The position numbers were made by a program, and so were the translations under genes. This document shows, piece after piece, positions 1-10,815 of a stretch of 64,000 bases of DNA; position 1 is the stretch's first letter; each line of letters opens with the position of its first letter. Under the pieces are notes generated by a model, which saw only the letters and a program-made list of their open reading frames with translations, searched no databases and was not told the DNA's origin. Origin of the DNA: JBKBUF01 sp046290815 (GTDB lineage Bacteria > Bacteroidota > Bacteroidia > Cytophagales > Cytophagaceae); contig JBKBUF010000001.1 in the NCBI GenBank assembly GCA_046290815.1, positions 1 through 64,000 of the forward strand. Direction: 5' to 3'.

Positions 1-303
<303 letters not shown>

Positions 304-316
<13 letters not shown>

Positions 317-3300
317 ATCTTCCCTCCCGCTTTCCTCTCACCACTCTCCCAAACTTCATACATATACATCCCTTCTTCCAATCCTTCAAGATTCACCTCC
401 TGTCTTTCTGAAGTAAGCTGTACTGTTTTTACCAACCTTCCTGCTATTGTGATCAGTCTGAATTCTGTAGGATCTCCTGTTTCAGGAAGCTCTACTGTAA
501 TCCTGCTCTTAGCAGGATTTGGATATAGCCTTACGGATTTTGCATAAGTATTCAATGTAGAAGTAACCACTCCCTCCTGCACCAGTAAGCCTCTAATAAA
601 ATCTGTCTCTACTGTATTGTCAACCGTGTGCATGGTCTCATTGGTAATGATCGGACTGTTGTAATCGAAGTAGATGTATGCTTTATTGCTGATGATTGTT
701 CCTAATGGTGTTGATTCAGGAACGGTGATTCTGAACGATACAAAACCGTTGCTACCTATCTGATTTCTTGCACTGTCAGGCAGGTTAATGTTGTAGTGGT
801 TGAAAGTAAGTACTGCTTTTCCTTTTCCACTGATGTCCAGTTTGTAGTTATGCGAACTACCACCCTGAATAAATGATCCCGGATCAAGGGCTATATCGAG
901 TGTATCTACTATTCTTACAGTATAGGCTGTATCTGTCCCGGTATTCTGGAAGCGGATGATGTATTCCAGTTCCTGTCCTGGTACAATTTTCCTGTTTGCT
1001 CCTATTCCCTCAGGCCTTGTAAGTTTATCATTCGGGTCATAGCTGTCGATAATAGGATTGCAAGTGATGGCTGTTTCTTCATCAAGATCATCTAAAGGAG
1101 CAGTGGTAACCATTCTTTTGGTTTTGTTTGAACTGTTACCGCAATCTTCCACCGTTGCTCTTGGTCTGCTTCTTCCCGGATGCAGCGGATGCTGATCTGC
1201 TTCAAGTCGAACAGTTTGTCCCATTGCAGGATAATTAACTGTAAGTGATTGTCCGCTTACAAGTTTAAAGCTACCTGTGTACACCAAAGTATCATTTACA
1301 AATACCCTGTATTCATTATTGCCGGCCATGCTACCTGAACCGCCGTTGGTTATAGTAAAAGTAGCAGAGCCATTCACACAAGAGCCTGTAACTTTAACAA
1401 AAGATTTATCCCATGACTGATTTTCAGCCACACAATTGGAGGCAGGACTTATGGTAGCTTTGATGCATTGTGTAAGTCCTCGTATGGCTTCGTTGCCGCA
1501 GATCACAGAGTCGGTGATGGTGATTTTGCCGCATGCATTAGCGGCTATGTCGCCTAGATTGTAAGTAAGTACATTCCCCTGCTTGGAACTCCACATAGGA
1601 ACAGAAGAAAGAGGTACTACATATTCAGGATATTCAACTTTTATTTGAGCTCCGGATGCCGAAGCATTGCCATAATTGCAGTAGGTGACATAGCTTGTAC
1701 TCTTAAAGCAGCGGCGCATTCTGGTGCTTTGGACGTTGACGTTAAGCAGAGCACATTGTTTGATCTCATTGGCAAAGTTGAAGCAGCAGGTGTCTTTGGA
1801 GGAGCCTTTTAATGCGACGGTGTGGGATGGTGAGCATTGAGGGGTGAGAAGTTTGGAGTTGATGGAGTTGAATTGGGGGGTTAAGGTATAGGTGACATTT
1901 CCGGAATCTACTTGTACTTTGTAACTTCCAAAATTATCAGATCCTCCATAAAATGGTCCAGGATTAGTTTTTATTATAATAGAAGATAAGGGATATGCTT
2001 CCTTAAAGTCACAATTTTCTGATGGCAAAATAGAAACTTTCCCATAAATATTATTATAACCAATAGGATCAGTATTCAACCTTACCAATTTATTGTAAGC
2101 AATTTTGTTAAATAATGAAAAGGTGAATGCTCCAGCAATTATTTTCCCATTTTCTTGTAATGCCATTCTTAAGATTGTAGCATTTGCTCCAGAACCAATA
2201 TTAAAACTATTATCTATTGAACCATCAACATTTATTCGTGCAATGTAATTTCTAATTGTACCATTGTAAGTAGTAAAAGAACCGCATATATATATTTTTT
2301 GATCAGGTGTAATAATCATATCTTGAATACCATTGTTAGCTCCAGTTCCTGAATCAAAATAATTATCAACACTTCCATCCTGATTTAATTGAACTATTCT
2401 GTTTTTAATAATTCCATTAAAACTTGTAAAGTCTCCAGAAATTAAAATTTTTCCATCAGATTTGATTTGGATGGATTTAACATTATTATTAGCACCTGAT
2501 CCTACATTAAAAGTATCATCTATTGTACCATCAGGATTTAACCGGATTATTCTATTTTTAAAACTTCCATTGAATGTAGTAAAATCACCTCCTGCAATTA
2601 TTTTTTTATCTGGCTGAACAACAATTGAAAAAACAGAGCCATTAAAGCCGCTTCCTATTGAAAAAGTATTATCCAAAGATCCATTTTGATTTAATCGAAC
2701 CATCCCATTTAGTTGGAAATTTCCTCCAACTATAATTTTTTTGTCTTGCTGGATGGCAATAGTATATAAAGTTGAATGTTGGTTTATGTCAGGGATAAAT
2801 GAGTCATCAATACTTCCATTTGAATGAAGCTTAATCAAGTGTTTTGTGGATGTTGTATTATATTGATAGATTCTTCCAGCAATCATTATTTTATCATCCT
2901 CAAGTATCTTAATATAATTTATACTTTCCTTAATTATCCCAATTTTAAATCCCTCATCCAATTGCCCATTAGGTTTATATCTTATAAGTCTTTTGTCCAG
3001 CATTAAATTATTTAAACTTTCGAATACTACTACTTTACCATCCTTTTGTATTGCTAAAGCCCCTACTGCTCCATTAGATTCTGAATTATTTAAAAAACTT
3101 TCATCTATTAGTCCATTTGAATTTAATCGAACTAATTTATTTTTAGAATAACCACCATATGTCACAAATGCACCTCCTAAAAGGACTTTGCCATCTTGTT
3201 GAAATTCAATTTTTCTAATGACTCCATCTGCTCCTCTAAGATTTCCGAATGTATTATCTGGACTTCCATCCTGATTAAGTAAATTCAGATATGGTCTATT

Positions 3301-4269
3301 CCCGCTGTTATATGTAGTGTATTGACCTGCAACTAATATTTTATTATTATTAGTAATTACAATTGAACGTGCGATATCATTTAATCCTGTTCCTACATTA
3401 AATGTTTGGTCTAAAGTTCCATCAGAATTAAGTCTAGCTAATCTATTTCTATTATATCCACTTATGTAAGTAAAATTACCGGAAACTACAATTTTACCAT
3501 CGTTTTGCACGGCAATACAATTTATACTATTGTTAGGGCCTTGTGGATTAAATGAATCATCAAAGGATCCATCATTATTAATTCGAAATATGTACTCGTA
3601 ATATCCTCCATTAAAGGTCGCCATGAATTGACCACACGCAATAATTTGGTCATTTTGAAAGTCAAACTGCCAAATAATAGGTGATGACAAAAAATCATTC
3701 GTAAGTCTGAATGAATCATCAATACTACCATCTTGATTGATTCGTAAAATTCCTTTTCTGTTTTGTCCGTTAAAAACAGTAAATCCTCCGGCAACTATAA
3801 ATTTATTGTCAATTGTTCTTTTAATTGAATATATTCCACTACTTGCGCCGGTTCCAATGTTAAAATTACCATCAATGGACCCATCTGAATTCAATTGAAC
3901 AAGTCTGTTGCAATTAACACCGTTAAAACTGGTAAAATTTCCACCTATAAGAATTTTGCCATTATCCCCTAAACATATAGTTTGAATTTCATCATCCGCT
4001 CCTGTACCAATATTAAATGTTTCATCAAATGTCCCATCTTGATTCAATCTTGCAATTCGATTAGCAATTTTTGTCTTATAGTTCGTAAAACTTCCGACCA
4101 CTACAACTTTTCCATCAGGTTGAACTTTCAAATCGTTAATTGTATTATTAAATGTACCAATTCCAAATATTCCATCAGGCATGCCCGGATGCTGTGCAAA
4201 GCCCCAATGTTGAAGCAATACAATTAAAACGAAAGCAAGTTGAAAAGTAAATCTTTTAAAAATCCGCAT
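304..4269 (-). CDS. Delta-60 repeat surface protein with T9SS C-terminal domain
   Basis: A 1321-residue exported protein with no visible enzyme domain. The signal peptide ends near residue 25 (LAFVLIVLL, then FAQ). Residues ~30-720 carry about 13 delta-60-type repeats (RLNxDGSxDxTF followed by DGKIxxGGxFT), a family expected to form a propeller or solenoid. A Cys-rich stretch follows (~740-1070). Next comes a PNDK...GQELEYIIRFQNTG domain (~1085-1225), common in Bacteroidota surface proteins, and then a type IX sorting domain starting LYPNPAKSRI. The repeat half (about 1900-4269) is visibly more AT-rich than the C-terminal half. The stop and last codons lie in a heptamer array. An adhesin or scaffold role is inference. 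Confidence 0.9.
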
Positions 4270-4355
4270 AACTTTAATAAAAATAGTTTTACCAACCCTT
4301 ATATACGAAATAACCAGGGGAAAAAATAAAGATAATAAAAGTTTTTTACAGTAAA

Positions 4356-4390
4356 AAAAGCTAAAAGCTTTAAGCCGTAAGCCTTAAGTG
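4356..4390. repeat. Heptamer array, units like AAAAGCT and TTAAGCC
   Basis: Five consecutive 7-bp units: AAAAGCT, AAAAGCT, TTAAGCC, then GTAAGCC and TTAAGTG. It lies 86 bp upstream of the delta-60 gene start on the leftward strand. Confidence 0.65.
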
Positions 4391-4595
4391 GAAAGGATAT
4401 ATATTTAACAAGTAGGTTATCGAAATTTAACTGATCCCTCCTGCGTCGGGATGACAGGTTATCGCTGGCCAGAATGCCCCAATTAGCAATTTGGTTAAAT
4501 CAACCAGATCGCTTCGGCATTATTTTATTAAACTTTCTTTTATAATTCTACGACCAGTTTTCATAATAAAAATTTTCGGTGCGTTGCGATGACGT

Positions 4596-4623
4596 ATCAA
4601 ACATCCAACATCAAATATCAACG
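4596..4623. repeat. Short heptamer array, unit like ATCAAAC
   Basis: Four phased 7-bp units: ATCAAAC, ATCCAAC, then ATCAAAT and ATCAACG. It is a small degenerate member of the same class as the larger arrays. Confidence 0.55.
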
Positions 4624-4735
4624 TAAATTTCACCAGATTGCTTCAGCATTACTTTATACAACTTATGAAATGATTTTAGTAAGATAGGTTAAATTACCAT
4701 TTTCCCATGCTTCGCAATGACGCGGTAATTTTGAC

Positions 4736-4826
4736 ATTCAACACTCAGCATTTATCATTCATCATTCATCATTCAACATTTATCATTCTTAATTCTTAAT
4801 TCTTAATTCTTAATTCTTAATTCTTA
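4736..4826. repeat. Thirteen-unit heptamer array (ATTCAAC/ATTCATC then ATTCTTA x6)
   Basis: Seven degenerate units of the ATTCATC type (4736-4784) run in phase into six perfect ATTCTTA units (4785-4826). The end of the P-type ATPase gene, including its stop at 4817-4819, is built from the last units. That protein therefore ends IKN, as the delta-60 protein does. Confidence 0.9.
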
Positions 4827-7522
4827 ATTACCTTCCGTCTTATCCACTTCTCCACCCCAATAATCGGAAGTATAGTAAATCCTACTGCAAAAGACATCAG
4901 CAAAGCTTCAGGGTTAAGTGGTGCTGAGTGAAATAAAAAATTCATCGTTGGAAAATATATAAAGGCTGCCTGACTTAACAATACGACAAGGATTCCAAGG
5001 TATACCCACAGATTTGAAAACAGGCCGATCTTGAAAACTGAATAGTTTAGTGATCTGCAGTTGATCAGGTAAAACACCTGAAAAAATACCAGTGCTGTTA
5101 CGGCCATGGTTTGTCCTTCTGCCAATGCTATATCAGCCTCCACTCCTGCAGCCATCTCAAGATCATATTCCCAAAGGAATAATCCCACTGCCCCTCCTGC
5201 CATGATCAAGCCAACCAGCAATGTTCTGAAGATAATAAGCTTGTTCAATATCGCTGCACCTGGTTCTCTCGGAGGCCTGTCCATCACATCCGGCTCCATG
5301 GCTTCCATTGACAATGGTAAAGCTAACGCTACAGCAGTAATCAGATTTACCCATAGTACCTGTACCGGTTGCATTGGACGTAAAAGCATTCCGTTTATAA
5401 TAGGGAAAAATACTACTGCTATCAAAATTACCAGCGCCTGAGCTAAACTTGTCGGCAATACAAAAGCAATAGATTTAAGGAGATTGTCATACACTCTTCT
5501 TCCTTCCTCTACCGCTGCTTCTATACTTTCAAAATTATCATCAGTAAGGATCATGTCAGAAGCGTCTTTTGCCACCGCTGTTCCGGTAATGCCCATAGCC
5601 ACACCAATATCAGCTCTTTTAAGTGCAGGTGAATCATTTACTCCATCACCTGTCATAGCCACTACCTGATTGTTGTGCTGAAGTAGTTTTACTAATCTTA
5701 GCTTATGCTCCGGAGCTACTCTTGCAAAAACATTGGTATGCACCACTTCTTCCTGAAGTGTTTCGTCATCCATTTCCTGCAGTTCCCGGCCCGTGATCAC
5801 CTTGTTATTACCATTCAATATTCCCAGTTCTCTTCCTATTGCAGCCGCAGTGCCCGGATGGTCACCGGTAATCATCTTTACATTGATGCCTGCATTATGA
5901 CAGGTTTTTATGGCTTCTTTCACTTCTATTCTGGGGGGATCGATCATGGCCTGTAGTCCGAGAAAGGTAAAACCCGATTCAAGATCCGTTTCTTCAATAT
6001 TGTTTTTTCCTTCGGGTAAAATCTTCTCTGCAAATGCTAAAACTCTTTTACCTTCATTGGCATAATTTCCGGCTGCTTTATAAATCGAATTTTTATCTGT
6101 CCGGTCATTGATCAATGGAGTAACCACTTCAGGAGCTCCTTTGATCATCAAAACTTTTTTTCCCTCTGGTGACAAATGCAAAGTGGCCATAATTTTTCTC
6201 TCCGAGTCAAAGGGAATCTCATCTATTCTTTTCCATTCATTGCGAAGTTGTTTTTCTGTCATACCTGCTTTCCTGGCAGATGTCACAAGCGCTGTTTCAG
6301 TAGGATCTCCTACACCTTTCCATTCCCCTTCTTCCTGCTCCAGGCTGGCGTCATTGCATAACATCCCTGCTCTTAACAATGATATATAATCAGATGGCTG
6401 TCCATTCTGTCCCTGAGCTTTTACAATTTCTCCTTCAGGTGCAATGCCTGTTCCGGTAACCTCATAAAAAACTTTTCCTGTCCACATAGCCTGAACAGTC
6501 ATTTCATTTTTTGTCAATGTACCTGTTTTGTCGGAGCAGATCACTGTAGTGCTGCCAAGAGTCTCCACTGCTGTAAGATGTCGAATGATTGCTTTTTTAC
6601 CAGCCATTCTCTGCACACCTATGGCGGAGGTGATGGTAATGATTGCGGGCAATCCTTCAGGAATGGCCGCAACGGCCAAAGTAATGGCTGAAAGCATTGA
6701 ATCTATGAAGGTGTATTCCCTGAACATGCCTATCACGAATACAGCAATGCCTACAAACAGGATAGCTATGGCTATATCTCTGGCAATTTTTTCAAGTGAA
6801 CGGGTAAGAGGTGTTTTGAGTGATTGAGTAGTCTGCAGTAATTCTGAAATTTTCCCTATTTCTGTTTTAACACCGGTAGCAACAACTACGCCGGCACCGG
6901 TACCTGCTGTCACAAGCGTACCGCTGAAACCTATATTTTTCCTGTCTCCTGAAATAGCATTCTCTTCCACCGGATCGGTAGTCTTATATACAGGAACAGA
7001 TTCTCCCGTCAGAGCTGCTTCATTACATTGCAGGTTTTTAACAAATGTTAGCCTTATATCTGCGGAGATACTGTCTCCCGGCTGTAATAAAACATAATCA
7101 CCCGGAACCAGTTCCTGCGCAGGTATACTGGTCTGTTCACCATCCCTCACAACGGTAGCATATTCAGGAATCATTTTCATCAGATCCTGTATTGCCTTCC
7201 CGGCCTGGTATTCCTGAATGAATCCTATAATAGAATTGATAACCACTACAGCAAGTATCACCATACCATCTGTCACCTTGCCCATCACTATAGCTAATAT
7301 AGTCGCAGCAAGTAGAACATATATCAATGGATTTCGTACCTGCCGGAAGAAAATCCGGAAAATGCTTTCCTGCTTATATTTTCTGAAAATATTGTGGCCG
7401 ACTTCCTCAAGTCTTTTTTGGGCTTCTTGTTTATTTAATCCTGTGGTACTAGTATTTAATAAGCTGCAAACTTCCTCTTTTTTCAAGGCATGCCAGGCTC
7501 TGTCTTGGGAAAAATCAGACAT
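4817..7522 (-). CDS. P-type cation-transporting ATPase (type II, PacL/SERCA-like)
   Basis: A 901-residue inner-membrane ATP-driven cation pump. Seen in order: N-terminal cation-ATPase domain, TGES actuator loop (~172), TM4 motif AAIPEGLP (~285), phosphorylation site DKTGT (~331), nucleotide-binding KGAPE, TGDHPGTA and hinge GDGVNDSPALK, then C-terminal TM5-TM10. PEGLP and the final MDRPPRE motif place it with type II (Ca2+-like) pumps. In TM6 the sequence is WVNLITAVALAL, where SERCA has WVNLVTD. The calcium-ligating Asp is therefore Ala, and calcium specificity should not be assumed. It lies downstream of the 830-residue T9SS gene in the same direction, with a heptamer array in the gap. Confidence 0.93.
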   Translation of the reverse strand: MSDFSQDRAWHALKKEEVCSLLNTSTTGLNKQEAQKRLEEVGHNIFRKYKQESIFRIFFRQVRNPLIYVLLAATILAIVMGKVTDGMVILAVVVINSIIGFIQEYQAGKAIQDLMKMIPEYATVVRDGEQTSIPAQELVPGDYVLLQPGDSISADIRLTFVKNLQCNEAALTGESVPVYKTTDPVEENAISGDRKNIGFSGTLVTAGTGAGVVVATGVKTEIGKISELLQTTQSLKTPLTRSLEKIARDIAIAILFVGIAVFVIGMFREYTFIDSMLSAITLAVAAIPEGLPAIITITSAIGVQRMAGKKAIIRHLTAVETLGSTTVICSDKTGTLTKNEMTVQAMWTGKVFYEVTGTGIAPEGEIVKAQGQNGQPSDYISLLRAGMLCNDASLEQEEGEWKGVGDPTETALVTSARKAGMTEKQLRNEWKRIDEIPFDSERKIMATLHLSPEGKKVLMIKGAPEVVTPLINDRTDKNSIYKAAGNYANEGKRVLAFAEKILPEGKNNIEETDLESGFTFLGLQAMIDPPRIEVKEAIKTCHNAGINVKMITGDHPGTAAAIGRELGILNGNNKVITGRELQEMDDETLQEEVVHTNVFARVAPEHKLRLVKLLQHNNQVVAMTGDGVNDSPALKRADIGVAMGITGTAVAKDASDMILTDDNFESIEAAVEEGRRVYDNLLKSIAFVLPTSLAQALVILIAVVFFPIINGMLLRPMQPVQVLWVNLITAVALALPLSMEAMEPDVMDRPPREPGAAILNKLIIFRTLLVGLIMAGGAVGLFLWEYDLEMAAGVEADIALAEGQTMAVTALVFFQVFYLINCRSLNYSVFKIGLFSNLWVYLGILVVLLSQAAFIYFPTMNFLFHSAPLNPEALLMSFAVGFTILPIIGVEKWIRRKVIKN

Positions 7523-7585
7523 GAAAATCTCCTTTCAGTAATTACCAAAAGATTTTAACTGAAAGGAAGGGGAAATGTTTGATGT

Positions 7586-7620
7586 AATTAAGAATTAAGA
7601 ATTAAGAATTAAGAATTAAT
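7586..7620. repeat. Heptamer array AATTAAG x4 plus partial unit
   Basis: Four perfect AATTAAG units and a final AATTAAT. This is the reverse complement of the ATTCTTA family at 286-313 and 4785-4826. It lies 15 bp downstream of the stop of the leftward 830-residue protein gene. Confidence 0.9.
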
Positions 7621-7634
7621 ATTTTCAAGTGCCC

Positions 7635-10127
7635 TTACTCTACCACGATCTTCTGCACTTTATTCTCACTGCCTGTCAACTTAACAAAATAAGTTCCTGA
7701 AGGTAGTTCGGTTGTTGGTAGCTCTAAATTGAATGTATCTGAATTAACCGGGCTACTGAAAACCTGTTTCCCTAACGGATCATAGATACTAAGATAGATA
7801 TCCCCTTCACCACCGGCTGAAATTTTAATGGAAAGATCCTCTCCTTTTTTGACAGGAATGGGATATATATCCAATGTTACTGCATTGGAAACTGCCCGGA
7901 TCACTGAATAATCAGAGGTGCCATCCAGGTCAACTTGCTTTATTCTGTAATAAATTAAAGTTTCTGAACCATTCAGTTTGTCCTCAAAAGAATATGAGCT
8001 TACAGATGATTTGTTGGCTGCACCTTTAACCTCAGCTATTGCATCAAAAGAAATTCCGTCATAGCTTTTTTCTACAATGAAATGTGAATTGTTTTTCTCT
8101 GAAGCAGTAAGCCAAACCAATGTTGCATTGTTGCCAATTTTCTGCACGTTAAAATCAAGCCATTCTACAGGGGCAGGACAATTTTCTGTAGCACAAATAA
8201 ACAACCTGCTGCAGGCATTATTTGAACCAACCTGGAAGTTCATATTGAATAATGAACCTGAGCTTTGTATGTTACCATCTTTTATAGCGGAAATCGCTCT
8301 GATCACATTGTTGCCAGTGTTATCAACCAAGGGAGTTTGCCACAAATTACTTCCTGCAGCAAGGGTTCTGTTACAATCAAAGATACCATAAGCTCCACCT
8401 GATGCTGAAAGCTGGAACCAATATCTTCCCGGAGCCAATGTGTGATTGGTGGCAATCGTTTGCACCGTTTGAGCTGCGATAGTCAAAGATCCTGAAGAAG
8501 CTGTATATATAGCTCCTCCGGTAGGACCGTCATAATTACCGGGAGGGGTACAACCTCCGCACCATGGACCTGCATTGGGACCGTTGTTGAAAATGCTGAA
8601 AGTAAAGGTGCCGGTATTCCCCCAGCCTGTCTGCTGAACGAAGCTTACTGAATTCAATGTCATAGTCTGATTTACCTCTACCAGCAACAATGAATTACCA
8701 TTGTAGTTTACAATGTTTGCCGGACATGGAGTTGATGCTGTAGTAGTTCCGGGAATTAAAGTGCCGGGGTAACTGGAAACATCTTCTGCATACAGGCCTG
8801 AAGCACATCCGGGTGTTGTGGTATTAGTGGCCGAATAAGCAGGGGAAATACTTGGATTAGTATTTCCCGGGTTCAATGCTGTACCAACTGAAGCAACAGT
8901 ATACCATTTCACCTGAGAAGCTCCCACTACTGAAAAACTTGAGGTATTTTCAGCTGCACAGTAGGTGCCGCTTCCTGAAAAACTGGAAACCGGATTTGAT
9001 ATTACCATTTCATCACTTGCTGAGCCGCAACCTGCTCTGGAAACATCTACCCTGTACGTTCCTGCTTGCGTCGCAGTGTAGGAACTACCGGTTGCCCCGG
9101 CAATGGATGTTCCGTTGCGAAACCATTGAACAGTTGCCGGAGGAGTCGATATTCCTGAATTAATCGTATGATTTACAGGTGCACAAAGTATTACATCCGA
9201 TCCCAGGTTAACTGCTATGGGCTGAACTCTGAATACAACCGAATCGGTACGCGGACAACCGGGAATATACTCGTAACATAGAAATATTTTTGTACCATCT
9301 GCAGGTGTCGGAGGTACACTGTAAGTAGTACCTGTACCTAATACTGCTCCTCCTGAACTCTTCCAGGTATGACCATATGAACCGGGTAATCCGGGATTCA
9401 ATGCATAAGGAAATGCAACATTGCAATTTAATACCTGATCCGGTAGGTCGCTTGCCTGACCTAGGGTAGCCAGGTTTGTGATCTTTTCACAACCATCGGT
9501 AAAAGAAATATCATCCAGAGCAAGGTCATTACTGGCATTACCTCCTCTGAGATTAATAATTTCAATTGTAATGTTGGTATTGGCCGTAGCGGTATAGGTC
9601 GTAAAATACTGATTCCAGTTATTCGTTAAGCTATCTACTCTAACTGTACCCATATCCACCCCTGCTATGTTAAATTTTAATATAGGTGAATTCGGAATAT
9701 AAAACCCACCTGGACAAGTACCGCAAGGGGTGGTATTGTTTATAGCTATATTGGCAAACCAGGCAGAAAAGAAATAAGTTTTTCCGTTTTCAACTGCAAC
9801 AGTAGTTCTGTAAATAGCCTGGTTAGTAGAGTTATTGTTAAAGTCAAACACCAGCATCCTGTTGCCCGCACCAGGGGTATGGTCAGTCATATTTGCAAAA
9901 TATCCTGTATTATGATTGTTCGGATTGGTGGTAACAACAAACTGGTCTCCGGGTAATGGATTACATGCACCTATGCAATTGGTAAAGTCGTTAGTAAATC
10001 CTGTTACGCCAGATTCAAAATCACCGTTAACTATTTTTTCTGTACCTGGAGTAGCGGGACATATTTGTGCTTTAACACCACCTAAATAAAAAAAGGAAAT
10101 AAAAATGCTGAATAAAAATTTTTTCAT
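7635..10127 (-). CDS. Secreted multidomain T9SS protein, function unknown
   Basis: An 830-residue exported protein. The signal peptide covers roughly residues 1-20 (FLFSIFISFFYLGGVKAQ). The N-terminal third (IVNGDFESG...LALDDISF, ~30-210) looks like a jelly-roll carbohydrate-binding module. It is followed by an Ig-like or PKD-like segment (~215-375, e.g. GTYRVDVSRAGCGS) and a Gly/Ser/Thr-rich central region. A module near PVEWLDFNVQK (~660-740) of the type that precedes sorting domains comes next. The C-terminal T9SS sorting domain (DIYPIPVKKGEDL...GTYFVKLTG) closes the protein. No catalytic motif is recognised. It may lead a transcript into the P-type ATPase gene, but the 112-bp gap with an array argues against tight coupling. 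Confidence 0.88.
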   Translation of the reverse strand: MKKFLFSIFISFFYLGGVKAQICPATPGTEKIVNGDFESGVTGFTNDFTNCIGACNPLPGDQFVVTTNPNNHNTGYFANMTDHTPGAGNRMLVFDFNNNSTNQAIYRTTVAVENGKTYFFSAWFANIAINNTTPCGTCPGGFYIPNSPILKFNIAGVDMGTVRVDSLTNNWNQYFTTYTATANTNITIEIINLRGGNASNDLALDDISFTDGCEKITNLATLGQASDLPDQVLNCNVAFPYALNPGLPGSYGHTWKSSGGAVLGTGTTYSVPPTPADGTKIFLCYEYIPGCPRTDSVVFRVQPIAVNLGSDVILCAPVNHTINSGISTPPATVQWFRNGTSIAGATGSSYTATQAGTYRVDVSRAGCGSASDEMVISNPVSSFSGSGTYCAAENTSSFSVVGASQVKWYTVASVGTALNPGNTNPSISPAYSATNTTTPGCASGLYAEDVSSYPGTLIPGTTTASTPCPANIVNYNGNSLLLVEVNQTMTLNSVSFVQQTGWGNTGTFTFSIFNNGPNAGPWCGGCTPPGNYDGPTGGAIYTASSGSLTIAAQTVQTIATNHTLAPGRYWFQLSASGGAYGIFDCNRTLAAGSNLWQTPLVDNTGNNVIRAISAIKDGNIQSSGSLFNMNFQVGSNNACSRLFICATENCPAPVEWLDFNVQKIGNNATLVWLTASEKNNSHFIVEKSYDGISFDAIAEVKGAANKSSVSSYSFEDKLNGSETLIYYRIKQVDLDGTSDYSVIRAVSNAVTLDIYPIPVKKGEDLSIKISAGGEGDIYLSIYDPLGKQVFSSPVNSDTFNLELPTTELPSGTYFVKLTGSENKVQKIVVE

Positions 10128-10318
10128 AACAAACCGGATTTCAAAATATGATTTTATATATGCATAGTTGAATTATATTCTAGTTCTAAAAGAAAAGTAA
10201 CCTGAATTATTAATAAGACTTATAAAAAAACTTATAATAACCAGGATTAAAACTCAAAAACATCAATTATGTAAGAATTACGAGGTTTTGATCTATCGAG
10301 TTTTAGCGATGGGATTTC

Positions 10319-10397
10319 GGTAGGCGGTTGGCAGTAAGCAGTAGGCGGTAGGCAGTATTCAGTAGGCAATAGTATGCCGTTAGCAGTTAACAGTAGG
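10319..10397 (+). repeat. Degenerate heptamer array, unit AGTAGGC
   Basis: Seven phased 7-bp units (GGTAGGC, GGTTGGC, then AGTAAGC, AGTAGGC and relatives) run to 10367, followed by a disrupted stretch and three more related units. The unit is the reverse complement of the 10779-10815 array. Confidence 0.8.
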
Positions 10398-10642
10398 ATA
10401 AATTAAAGAATCCAAATTTACTGTTTCGAACAGACAAAACCTGTTAAGTGCAGACTTCAATTCTTTTGTGAGAAAAAAACTTCTAAGTTGTATTTAATAC
10501 CAGACTTCGACTCACTGCCTTCCGGCAGGCAGGCGCTACCATTGACGTATTTGTTATAGGCTTTTTAAAAACGATGCAGGGAGATATTTTTTTCTTCTTT
10601 AGCCGAAGGCTTCCTTTGCCTTCTTAAAATTCCAACCTACAT

Positions 10643-10682
10643 CTTTGCGTTCTTTGCGCCTTCCTTTGCGCCTCTTTGCGTG
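10643..10682. repeat. CTTTGCG short-period array
   Basis: CTTTGCG occurs four times at spacings of about 9-11 bp. Similar CTTTGCG runs are familiar from many bacterial intergenic regions. No function is inferred. Confidence 0.6.
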
Positions 10683-10778
10683 AAATAATTTTAAACCGTC
10701 ATCGAATATTGCTTCTTATGGTTTAAGTTAAGCCTCAGCCTGACGGTGCATTTGACTACACAAGGTAAACATCTCCCT

Positions 10779-10815
10779 GCCTACTGCCTACTGCATACTG
10801 CCTATTGCCTACTGG
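10779..10815 (-). repeat. Heptamer array GCCTACT x5 overlapping a gene end
   Basis: Five 7-bp units (GCCTACT, GCCTACT, then GCATACT, GCCTATT, GCCTACT). The stop codon of the alpha/beta hydrolase (10802-10804) and its last residues ASRQ are encoded by the array. Confidence 0.85.

Larger units (their letters stand above)
4270..4816. other. 547-bp gene-free gap packed with short repeats
   Basis: No coding sequence is supported. It holds three heptamer arrays (4356-4390, 4596-4623, 4736-4826). Between about 4430 and 4730 are degenerate copies of two motifs: AGATTGCTTCAGCATTA (also AGATCGCTTCGGCATTA) and GCTTCGCAATGACG (also GTTGCGATGACG and GTCGGGATGACA). The gap separates two leftward genes, so it is probably partly transcribed. 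Confidence 0.65.
10128..10801. other. 674-bp gene-free gap with several repeat families
   Basis: No gene is supported. The gap holds AGTAGGC-type heptamers on the plus strand (10319-10397), a GC-rich partial palindrome around 10522-10545 (CCTTCCGGCAGGCAGGC), a CTTTGCG array (10643-10682), and GCCTACT heptamers (10779-10815) that run in the opposite orientation to the first array. Confidence 0.65.
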
